Shown here one piece after another: positions 4,980 to 10,411 of a stretch of 10,411 nucleotides of DNA. The stretch's first letter is position 1. Each line of letters begins with the position of its first letter. Location of the stretch: contig CALAST010000078.1 in the NCBI GenBank assembly GCA_937889225.1, forward strand, positions 1-10,411, read 5' to 3'. This DNA comes from an uncultured Lachnobacterium sp. GTDB taxonomy: Bacteria; Bacillota; Clostridia; Lachnospirales; Lachnospiraceae. Position numbers and translations under genes: made by a program. The notes beneath the pieces were generated by a model that did not search any database, was not told the origin of the DNA, and saw nothing but the letters and a program-made list of their open reading frames with translations.

Positions 4980-6551
4980 TTGATTTTTGCTGATAACAAA
5001 GAATATGGAAAAAGATTAAAAAAAGAACTCATAGAATCTGTATCTAATATGGAAGTGGAAGATTCTATTTATGTATCTTTTATTACATCTGATTATACAG
5101 AAGATTATGAAATGTTCACACAAGTTATACAAATTACAGATATGAATAAAACATTAGCAAAAGTGCTTATTGCAACTTCTGTTTTGGATAATGGAGTAAA
5201 TATTAAGGATATAAATTTGCGAAATCTTGTAATTATTACAGATACTGAAACTGAATTTATACAGATGCTTGGAAGAAAAAGATATGATGATAGTAGAGTA
5301 AAATTATATTTATATAAGCATACTCGAGACCATTTTGTAAAAAGGCAGAGACAAAATAGTAAAAGATTAGAGATTGCACAAAGTAATTATGAATATATTT
5401 ACAATAATATAAAAAATATTCTTAACAGTATTAAAGATAAAAAGATAGTTGATAAATGGGAAGAAACTGCTGTAATTAATCAAAGTAAATTTTTAATGAA
5501 CTGTCTTATGGATGGGAATATTAAATTTGAAGATATGAAAACATTGTTTATGGGAATGAATGGACTATGGATTTTGAACGTGCTTTCATATCAAAATCTT
5601 GAAAATCTTAATCAGTATTATAATCAAATACTTGAAGAATTTCAAAATTATGGAGAAGATGCTTTTTTAAAAATGCAAATTCGTTGGTTAAATAAAGAGG
5701 AGGAAGAACCGGAAGAACTAGAAAATGAAGATACGGAAGAATCGAGTATTTTGGAACATAAGGATTTTATGGAAAGTATCAAAGCAGCGAGAGATGTGAT
5801 AAAAATACAAAAAATATCATATATATTTGGTGTAAAATTTGTATTATTGGGACTTGAAAATCAGGAACATATTCATTATGCAATGCCGATGCGAGTTATG
5901 GGCTATGATTATGCTACTTATAAAAAGCAATATGACAGTAATGCAAAGAAGTATAAAGATAGAAATGAAAAAGAGATGGATGATGATGAATTTCTGTCAA
6001 GAATGAAAAAAACGGATAAATTTTTACCGGTCATTACAATTGTGCTATATTATGGCGAAAAAGAATGGGACGGAGCAAAATCTCTACATGAAATGTTAGA
6101 AATTCCAGAAGAACTGAAAGCATATGTAAATGATTATAAAATGTTATTGGTAGAAGCGAGAGAAAATGATTTACAATTCCATAATATAAACAATAAAGAT
6201 TTATTTTCACTACTTGAAATCATTTTAGACAGTAGTTTATCAAAAACGGAAAGAAAAGAACAGGCAATGGAATACAGTAGAAAGAATAAAACAGATAAAA
6301 ATGTTGCTATTACAGTGGTAGGAGCAACAAATACGAAATTGGATTATAATGTTTTGGAAAAAGGAGATGATGGTATGTGTACTTTATTTAAGAAAATTGC
6401 AAAGGAAAGTGAAGCAAAAGGTATTATAGAAGCAGGATTGGATTTTGGACTTCCAGAACAGGATATTTTAGAAAGAGTGCAGATTAAGTTAGAGGTATCT
6501 TTAGATATGGCAAAAGAATATTTTAAAATGTTTGGTAAGAAAACAGTATAA
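4980..6551 (+). CDS. Helicase C-terminal domain fused to Rpn-type nuclease segment
   Basis: This is the in-frame continuation of the helicase gene; the first possible start after the TAG is TTG at 4980, without a good ribosome site. Residues 1-110 carry motif IV (IFADNKEYGKRL), motif V (IATSVLDNGVN) and motif VI (QMLGRKR, 95-101). A helical region follows to about 240, then an acidic linker (NKEEEEPEELENEDTEESS). From about 270 to the end it matches Rpn/PF04754-type proteins of Lachnospiraceae. RDV with D272 and LGLENQ with E293 and Q295 fit the PD-(D/E)XK core, followed by HYAMPMRVMGYD, FLPVITIVLYYG, EWDGAKSLHEML and the tail LPEQDILERVQIKL. The N-terminal 60-70 residues of a normal Rpn protein are absent, so nuclease activity is uncertain. 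Rpn proteins are nucleases linked to recombination and phage defence; the fusion suggests a DNA-translocating nuclease, or a chance chimera. Confidence 0.75.
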   Translation: MIFADNKEYGKRLKKELIESVSNMEVEDSIYVSFITSDYTEDYEMFTQVIQITDMNKTLAKVLIATSVLDNGVNIKDINLRNLVIITDTETEFIQMLGRKRYDDSRVKLYLYKHTRDHFVKRQRQNSKRLEIAQSNYEYIYNNIKNILNSIKDKKIVDKWEETAVINQSKFLMNCLMDGNIKFEDMKTLFMGMNGLWILNVLSYQNLENLNQYYNQILEEFQNYGEDAFLKMQIRWLNKEEEEPEELENEDTEESSILEHKDFMESIKAARDVIKIQKISYIFGVKFVLLGLENQEHIHYAMPMRVMGYDYATYKKQYDSNAKKYKDRNEKEMDDDEFLSRMKKTDKFLPVITIVLYYGEKEWDGAKSLHEMLEIPEELKAYVNDYKMLLVEARENDLQFHNINNKDLFSLLEIILDSSLSKTERKEQAMEYSRKNKTDKNVAITVVGATNTKLDYNVLEKGDDGMCTLFKKIAKESEAKGIIEAGLDFGLPEQDILERVQIKLEVSLDMAKEYFKMFGKKTV

Positions 6552-6570
6552 AATATTATATGAATGTATG

Positions 6571-6615
6571 AAAAATAATCAAAACTCCCCAAAGGCAGTG
6601 TGTCTTTCGGGAATT
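6571..6615 (-). terminator. Terminator of the excisionase-like gene
   Basis: Read leftward, AATTCCC-G-AAAG (6615 to 6604) pairs with CTTT-G-GGGAGTT (6594 to 6583) with one internal mismatch and one G-U, followed by TTGATTATTTTT. It lies between the convergent fusion gene and the HTH gene. Confidence 0.55.
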
Positions 6616-6619
6616 TCTA

Positions 6620-6814
6620 TTATAAAATAGTTGGTAAATTTGTTTTTTTCCTTACATAAGATTCCAAGGCAATTTTGGGAGTTTTCCAATCTTTTCCTTC
6701 TTTATAGCCTTTTAATTCTCCATTACGCAGAATACGATAGGCTTGCGATGTGTCAATTTTTAAGGCTTCTGCTACTTCCGCAATAGTAAGGATATCATCA
6801 TAGGTTTCAAACAT
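6620..6814 (-). CDS. Excisionase-like HTH protein
   Basis: From the ATG at 6814 the product has 64 residues (MFETYDDILTIAEVAEALKI...). GGAGG five bases upstream decides for this start over a TTG at 6838. LTIAEVAEALKIDTSQAYRILRNGELKGYKEGKDWKTPKIALESYV is a winged-helix HTH_17/MerR-like domain as in Xis-type proteins and small regulators of integrated elements. Such proteins bend DNA at attachment sites or regulate the element. The gene is the only recombination-directing candidate in the window and sits inside the interval bounded by the tRNA-end repeats, but there is no adjacent integrase. A plain transcription regulator is the alternative. Confidence 0.8.
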   Translation of the reverse strand: MFETYDDILTIAEVAEALKIDTSQAYRILRNGELKGYKEGKDWKTPKIALESYVRKKTNLPTIL

Positions 6815-6887
6815 AATACCCTCCTTCTCCTCTATCAAGTATTACCATATGGCTTGGAAAGAAATTACATAAAATAGTTTTGATAAA

Positions 6888-6931
6888 TAGCCACCGCACA
6901 CTCGTGACTTTAGTCGTGAGTTAGGTGGCTA
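6888..6931. mobile_element. IS200/IS605-style terminal hairpin, solitary
   Basis: An outer stem TAGCCACC (6888-6895) / GGTGGCTA (6924-6931) encloses ACTCGTGAC-TTTA-GTCGTGAGT (6900-6921), nine pairs with two G-U. The GAC-TTTA-GTC core with flanking CTCGTG / CGTGAG is characteristic of the subterminal hairpins of IS200/IS605 and TnpB-type elements in Firmicutes. Neither tnpA nor tnpB is present, so it is a solo end or a non-autonomous remnant. The 90 bases to the next repeat contain no convincing gene. Confidence 0.45.
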
Positions 6932-7024
6932 CCCTTGAAATTTTATAAGAAAATTAGAAAAGACCATTTAGAAGAATTTGTAGGAGAAAATTTGTTTATG
7001 GTAATAAGTAAAGAGGAGTGTTAT

Positions 7025-7073
7025 AGTTACTGTACAGGGGTTAGCTTGACACTTCTAAAAAAAAGTATATATT
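7025..7073. repeat. Inverted repeat, right copy, with outward promoter
   Basis: Reverse complement of 7-55 with 45 of 49 matches. It contains TTGACA (7046-7051), 16 bases and TATATT (7068-7073), a promoter-like sequence pointing right. AGTTACTGTACA at its start (7025-7036) is repeated at 7077-7088, the left tip of the adjacent palindromic element. Confidence 0.75.
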
Positions 7074-7077
7074 AAAA

Positions 7078-7210
7078 GTTACTGTACACACAGTACTTAG
7101 CATTTACTGCTAAGTACGTATGAAAATGTGAATTTTGCAAGTAAAAATCCATTTGCGAAGCAAATTTTGCATGGATTTTTACTCGTTACTTGTCACCTGT
7201 GAACAGTAAC
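7078..7210. mobile_element. MITE-like palindromic element (133 bp)
   Basis: The ends are imperfect terminal inverted repeats: GTTACTGTACACA at 7078 and, reading in from 7210, GTTACTGTTCACA. Inside are a perfect 10-bp hairpin GTACTTAGCA-TTTAC-TGCTAAGTAC (7093-7117) and a perfect 13-bp stem (7140-7152 with 7171-7183). The second encloses a further small palindrome, ATTTGC-GAA-GCAAAT (7151-7165). There is no reading frame. The structure fits a miniature inverted-repeat element or a REP-like intergenic sequence; no clear target duplication is seen. Confidence 0.6.
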
Positions 7211-7331
7211 AATTTTGTTAGAAAATTAGCACTATTTTTTTAAGTCTGTTCTATAATTAAAAATTTGTATGGACTTGAAATCAGAAGTTCTGGAACCTCC
7301 TATTTTATTAGCTTTTTTAAGTTCTCATTCG

Positions 7332-7351
7332 TTCAAATCCTGTCACTCGCA
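7332..7351 (+). other. tRNA 3'-end relic (att-like site), right copy
   Basis: TTCAAATCCTGTCACTCGCA has a T-loop, the 3' T-stem strand, a 3' acceptor strand and discriminator A, but upstream bases cannot pair as a tRNA (ATTCG faces CCTGT). Only the 3' segment of a tRNA gene is present, then a terminator. It is a direct repeat of 3941-3959, consistent with an integrase crossover site left after integration or excision. Confidence 0.5.
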
Positions 7352-7353
7352 TG

Positions 7354-7401
7354 AAAAAAGCTCTAAGCATTAATTGTATAGTTAGTGTTTGGAGCTTTTT
7401 T
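7354..7401 (+). terminator. Long intrinsic terminator
   Basis: AAAAAAGCTC (7354-7363) pairs with GAGCTTTTTT (7392-7401), and the stem extends inward about ten more pairs with several G-U, closing an eight-base loop. It directly follows the tRNA 3'-end relic, as expected for a tRNA terminator. Confidence 0.85.
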
Positions 7402-7443
7402 ATTTTGTACTAGGAAGTAATGTATTATTTTTTTTAGTGGTCT

Positions 7444-7478
7444 AATTGTATAAAGAAAAAATATAGAGTTATACAATT
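7444..7478. repeat. Inverted repeat upstream of the chemoreceptor gene
   Basis: AATTGTATAA (7444-7453) and TTATACAATT (7469-7478) are perfect complements 15 bases apart. The position, about 35 bases above the -35 box, could suit an upstream regulator site. Nothing else is seen in the stretch 7402-7511. Confidence 0.35.
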
Positions 7479-7511
7479 TTACCAAAAAAAGTTTTTTATC
7501 TTTTAGTATTA

Positions 7512-7540
7512 TTGCAAAAAATAGACAATCGGAGTATAAT
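7512..7540 (+). promoter_or_regulatory. Promoter of the chemoreceptor gene
   Basis: TTGCAA (7512-7517), 17 bases and TATAAT (7535-7540) give a sigma-A type promoter with a leader of about 70 nt. I see no sigma-D (flagellar) promoter pattern and no clear riboswitch in the leader. Confidence 0.65.
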
Positions 7541-7618
7541 AAACACAACGTGTAGCCTTAGGGGAATAGCTATCTAGTGTATTGGGATTTTTTCATCTTT
7601 TATATAGGGGAGGTAATT

Positions 7619-9349
7619 ATGACGAAAAAAATCGAAATTAAAATTGTGAGTATGCTTGTGGTATTAGCACTTATGTTTGCGGTAAGTGCATATGCAAGCA
7701 GTTACGCATCAAAACACGCAATTGAGGGCATGAATCATATTTATAGTGACTATATGCAGCTTGAAAGAATGGAAATGGAATTGGCTGCAAATGTAGCAAA
7801 AGTTAAGTTTAACTGTAACATGATTGTTTGGTATACAAATGAACCTGTCAGACAGAGTTTGGCAGAGGGCATGCAGGAAATTATTGATAACACAGAAGAA
7901 AATCTGGAAAATATGAAAGTATTATGTGAAAGTCTGGAAGATGAGAAGTTTGTTGATACATATGAAGCATATGCCGCAGCAATCCGTGTATTGGAAGAAC
8001 AGGCAGCTACGGTTTCATCTATTGCATTAACATACGATTACGAAGGAGCTAAGAATGCCAATAATGGTATGACAGCAAACTTAAATGCAATTACAGAAGC
8101 AGAAACGGCATTTAATGAGCTTGTACAGGGAAGTGCGGATGCTCTTTTGCATGAAAAACAGGATTTAGCAGAACAGTTAACAACTATTTCCAATGGGTTG
8201 ATTGTTACTTATCTTGCTATGGTAGTACTTATGATGCTTGTTATAAGAAGAAGTATCGTAAAACCTGCAAAAGATGCAAGTCATCATTTGAGCAATATTA
8301 TTGACAAGATTAACAGTCGGGAAGGTGATTTGACAGAGCGTATTTATGTGAAGTCAAAAGATGAAATTGGACAGCTTGTAGGCGGTATCAATAACTTTAT
8401 CGAACAGCTTCAAGGCATTATGGTAAAAATTCGTAAGGAATCCAACCATATGAATGAATTGGTTACCAATATTACAGATGGAATTAACGATTCTAACGAA
8501 AACGCAAGCAGTATTTCCGCTACAATGGAACAGCTTTCAGCAAGTATGGAAGAAGTTGCAGCTACATTGGATGAAATTACAACAGGTGCACAGGAAATTT
8601 TGGATTCTTCCAACAGCATGAGTAAGATGGCGGAAGATGGAAAAGAATATGTGGAAGATGTGAAGAAACGTGCGATCTCCGTACGTAAAGATGCAGAACA
8701 AAGCAAACATACAACAACTGATATGCTTAGTGGAATTCGCAGTATGTTAGAAGTTGCAATTGAAAATAGTAGAAGTGTACAAAAAATTAATGAATTGACA
8801 GATGAAATTTTAAATATTTCCAGTCAAACAAACTTATTAGCATTAAATGCTTCTATTGAGGCGGCAAGAGCAGGAGAAGCAGGACGCGGTTTTGCGGTTG
8901 TTGCAGATGAAATTCGTGTATTAGCAGAAAACAGCAAGAATACAGCCAATAACATTCAGACTATAAGCGGAATGGTTACAAGTGCAGTAGATGATTTGTC
9001 TAAGAATGCAAATGCAATGATTACATTTATTGATGAAACGGTATTAACTGATTATGATACGTTTGTAAATAGTGCAAATACATACCATGATGATGCAAAT
9101 CATATGGACGATATGTTAGAAAACTTCTACATGGGAGCACAGAAACTTGCAGAAACAATGGCACAGATGACAGAAGGCATTGACGGCATTAATACGGCTG
9201 TTGATGAAAGTGCACAGGGAGTAACTTCCGCAGCACAAAGTACGGGTCACTTAGTACAGGCGTTAACAGACATTAAAGGCGAAGCAGATATCAACCGTGA
9301 GATTTCCGAAGAACTCCAAAATGAAGTAAAGAAATTCAAAAATATTTAA
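7619..9349 (+). CDS. Methyl-accepting chemotaxis protein
   Basis: The 576-residue product starts at ATG 7619, fixed by GGGGAGG five bases upstream (the open frame extends back to a GTG at 7577). TM1 is about 8-28, a helical extracytoplasmic ligand domain of four-helix-bundle type spans 29-190, and TM2 191-210. A HAMP domain (about 209-265, with P215 and DEIGQL) and the cytoplasmic signalling hairpin follow. The conserved tip (396-434) contains SSQTNLLALNASIEAARAGE and GRGFAVVADEIR, which contacts CheA and CheW. There is no C-terminal pentapeptide for CheR or CheB tethering. It senses an unknown ligand and steers the flagellar motor through CheA. It is a single-gene unit between its own promoter and a terminator. 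Confidence 0.95.
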   Translation: MTKKIEIKIVSMLVVLALMFAVSAYASSYASKHAIEGMNHIYSDYMQLERMEMELAANVAKVKFNCNMIVWYTNEPVRQSLAEGMQEIIDNTEENLENMKVLCESLEDEKFVDTYEAYAAAIRVLEEQAATVSSIALTYDYEGAKNANNGMTANLNAITEAETAFNELVQGSADALLHEKQDLAEQLTTISNGLIVTYLAMVVLMMLVIRRSIVKPAKDASHHLSNIIDKINSREGDLTERIYVKSKDEIGQLVGGINNFIEQLQGIMVKIRKESNHMNELVTNITDGINDSNENASSISATMEQLSASMEEVAATLDEITTGAQEILDSSNSMSKMAEDGKEYVEDVKKRAISVRKDAEQSKHTTTDMLSGIRSMLEVAIENSRSVQKINELTDEILNISSQTNLLALNASIEAARAGEAGRGFAVVADEIRVLAENSKNTANNIQTISGMVTSAVDDLSKNANAMITFIDETVLTDYDTFVNSANTYHDDANHMDDMLENFYMGAQKLAETMAQMTEGIDGINTAVDESAQGVTSAAQSTGHLVQALTDIKGEADINREISEELQNEVKKFKNI

Positions 9350-9373
9350 AGATACCAAGAAGAACTAAAATGG

Positions 9374-9422
9374 AAGTAAACACCATGAACAAATTTATTT
9401 GTGAAGTGGTGTTTGCTTTTAT
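9374..9422 (+). terminator. Terminator of the chemoreceptor gene
   Basis: AAGTAAACACCA (9374-9385) pairs with TGGTGTTTGCTT (9407-9418), 12 pairs with one G-U, followed by a T-rich tract. The loop contains AAAT/ATTT. Its 3' part is also the start of the tandem repeat described at 9387. Confidence 0.75.
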
Positions 9423-9634
9423 TTTAATTCGGCGGCTAGCCGAAAGTGAGATGAAGCGAAGCGTAATCGAGCTGTTCTTCTTGGAAAGTAAAGTGGAGAG
9501 AAAATCCATAGAACAAATTTATTTGCAAAGAGCTGTTTCTTTTTAGATTAATTCGGCGGTTAGCCGAAAGCGAGATGAAGGAAAGCGTAATCGAGCGGTT
9601 CTTCTTAGAAAGTAAAAACGAGAGAATAGCATAA
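9387..9634. repeat. Tandem duplication of a 124-bp structured unit
   Basis: Two units begin with GAACAAATTTATTTG at 9387 and 9511. Their best-conserved part, 9425-9492 and 9549-9616, matches at 62 of 68 bases with no gap. Each contains a TTCGGC/GCCGAA hairpin (near 9428 and 9552) and GTTCTTCTT. The first unit's GTTCTTCTTGG (9474-9484) is the exact complement of CCAAGAAGAAC (9355-9365) just after the chemoreceptor stop. No credible ORF lies in it. It could be a repeated intergenic element or an RNA in the 3' region of the chemoreceptor transcript. Confidence 0.7.
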
Positions 9635-9664
9635 AAAAAGCGGCTTCCTTTCGGAAACCGCTTT
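9633..9664 (-). terminator. Terminator of tRNA-Ile
   Basis: Read leftward, AAAGCGGTTTCC (9664 to 9653), loop GAAA and GGAAGCCGCTTT (9648 to 9637) form 12 pairs with one G-U, then a T-run. It starts a few bases after the tRNA 3' end. Confidence 0.9.
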
Positions 9665-9666
9665 CG

Positions 9667-9740
<74 letters not shown>

Positions 9741-9760
9741 ATTTGTTTAACAACAAATGT

Positions 9761-9789
9761 ATTTTATACCAAATTAGACATTACGTCAA
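9761..9789 (-). promoter_or_regulatory. Promoter of tRNA-Ile
   Basis: Read leftward: TTGACG (9789-9784), 17 bases, TAAAAT (9766-9761), placing the start about 15 bases before the mature tRNA. Confidence 0.7.
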
Positions 9790-9882
9790 GTAGAAAATTG
9801 AATTTTGATAAAAATTTTTATTATTTTTGAAATTCATTTGATGTTTATATTATGTAATTTAACCGAATCAAGAAGGAAAAGA

Positions 9883-10170
9883 CTACATTTTTTTTGCAGA
9901 CCACACATTTTTATAAAGTTCATATTGTGCATTAATCCAATCTACAATTTCTTTTTTTCCTTCTTGTGTAAATGGGGCTGTATATTCTATTTTTTTGCTG
10001 TCATCAGCTAAGTCAAAAATATAAGGTCCGGGCCATATCCATGCGTGAAAGATTGGCTCTCCATTTTCCGGTTTATCCATTTTAATGCGAAAACGTAAAG
10101 GACTTATCCATCCGGTATAAGCAGAATGTTTGTAAAAATTTAAATTTAAAACTTCGTCGTAAGTTAACAT
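9883..10170 (-). CDS. Small conserved-looking hypothetical protein
   Basis: The 95-residue product starts at ATG 10170 with AAAGGA six bases upstream. MLTYDEVLNLNFYKHSAYTGWISPLRFRIKMDK opens it, then a central aromatic segment (FHAWIWPGPYIFDLADD) and a helical end (KKEIVDWINAQYELYKNVW). There is no signal peptide or membrane segment. It resembles short cytoplasmic proteins I remember from Lachnospiraceae genomes with the motif WIWPGPY, some labelled acetyltransferase in databases without an evident GNAT motif. I assign no function. It is monocistronic; a terminator is not obvious. Confidence 0.7.
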   Translation of the reverse strand: MLTYDEVLNLNFYKHSAYTGWISPLRFRIKMDKPENGEPIFHAWIWPGPYIFDLADDSKKIEYTAPFTQEGKKEIVDWINAQYELYKNVWSAKKM

Positions 10171-10212
10171 GAGAAATCCTTTCTTTTTAATAATGTGTAA
10201 GATGAATAATGT

Positions 10213-10240
10213 ATAATAGATTTATTGTGAAAAAAAGCAA
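10213..10240 (-). promoter_or_regulatory. Possible promoter of the small hypothetical gene
   Basis: Read leftward: TTGCTT (10240-10235), 16 bases, TATTAT (10218-10213), about 43 bases before the ATG. The boxes are moderate matches only. Confidence 0.4.
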
Positions 10241-10358
10241 CGAAGTATGTTGCGAAGATTCTTTGGTTGATTGTATTGTACTTCATGGAACATAATTTTG
10301 TCGAGTGTTTTTATGAATAACAATTATTTTCAAAAATAAGGAAATTTTTTTAGAAATA

Positions 10359-10396
10359 TGTTATAATTCTTAAGGAAAGTATCATATTCAGAACTG
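10359..10396 (+). promoter_or_regulatory. Extended -10 promoter reading out of the window
   Basis: TG-T-TATAAT (10359-10367) is a perfect extended -10 without a clear -35 box. ATTCAGAACTG (10386-10396) lies in the expected leader and is the exact complement of CAGTTCTGAAT at 203-213; a related TTCAGAAC lies at the same distance from the promoter at 93-121. The gene it would serve is beyond the window. Confidence 0.5.
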
Positions 10397-10411
10397 CAAA
10401 AAAGAACAGTT

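Noticed and set aside
6934..7075. TTG-initiated frame reading KFYKKIRKDHLEEFVGENLF and onward
   Set aside because: It looks protein-like but lacks a ribosome site, runs into the 49-bp repeat and resembles nothing I know; at most it is a gene fragment.
7269..7373. 34-residue ORF ending in the terminator
   Set aside because: It passes through the tRNA 3'-end relic and terminator stem and has no ribosome site.
7541..7618. Possible c-di-GMP riboswitch in the chemoreceptor leader
   Set aside because: The leader is short and lacks the conserved GEMM core; only a weak TAGC/GCTA pairing is visible.
8410..8706. Antisense ORF within the chemoreceptor gene
   Set aside because: It is a mirror of the helical coding sequence, with no ribosome site or plausible product.

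Overview
The window is low-GC DNA from a Gram-positive anaerobe. AGGAGG-type ribosome sites, sigma-A promoters, a tRNA-Ile(GAU) without encoded CCA, and the style of the Abi, Rpn, chemoreceptor and small hypothetical proteins point to Clostridia, most likely Lachnospiraceae. That placement is recognition from memory, not a database result.

Layout. 1-400 holds one copy of an inverted repeat, a short promoter-to-terminator unit and a terminator. 401-2113 is a divergent pair: a leftward membrane-anchored protein with a C-terminal Cys/His metal-site motif, and a rightward XRE repressor followed by a 38-residue protein. Both promoters carry the same palindrome. 2172-3252 is a leftward Abi_2/AbiF-family HEPN protein. 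Its strong promoter first transcribes a compact two-hairpin RNA with its own terminator, the layout of an RNA-antitoxin/AbiF pair. 3304-4020 is a phage-type immunity remnant: an XRE repressor, a perfect-consensus divergent promoter with four TAGAA-N4-TTCTA operators, and a frameshifted cro-like gene that runs into a tRNA 3'-end relic plus terminator. 4164-6551 is a single reading frame for an SF2 DEAH helicase fused to the C-terminal part of an Rpn-type PD-(D/E)XK nuclease, interrupted once by an in-frame TAG. 6620-7401 has an excisionase-like HTH gene, an IS200/IS605-style hairpin, the second inverted-repeat copy, a MITE-like palindromic element and a second tRNA 3'-end relic with terminator. 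From about 7500 the DNA looks like ordinary chromosome: a methyl-accepting chemotaxis protein, a 124-bp tandem repeat, tRNA-Ile and a small conserved-looking protein.

Interpretation. 1-7400 reads as an accessory region assembled from pieces of integrated elements: repressor/cro switch, excisionase, two tRNA-derived att-like sites and transposon ends, but no integrase. Two candidate defence units sit in it: the AbiF/RNA pair, and the helicase-Rpn fusion, which lies between the two direct tRNA-end repeats (3943-7352). The main oddities are the fusion and its amber codon, the apparent ATT start of the first gene, and the 45/49 inverted repeats bracketing 7 kb with outward-facing promoters.
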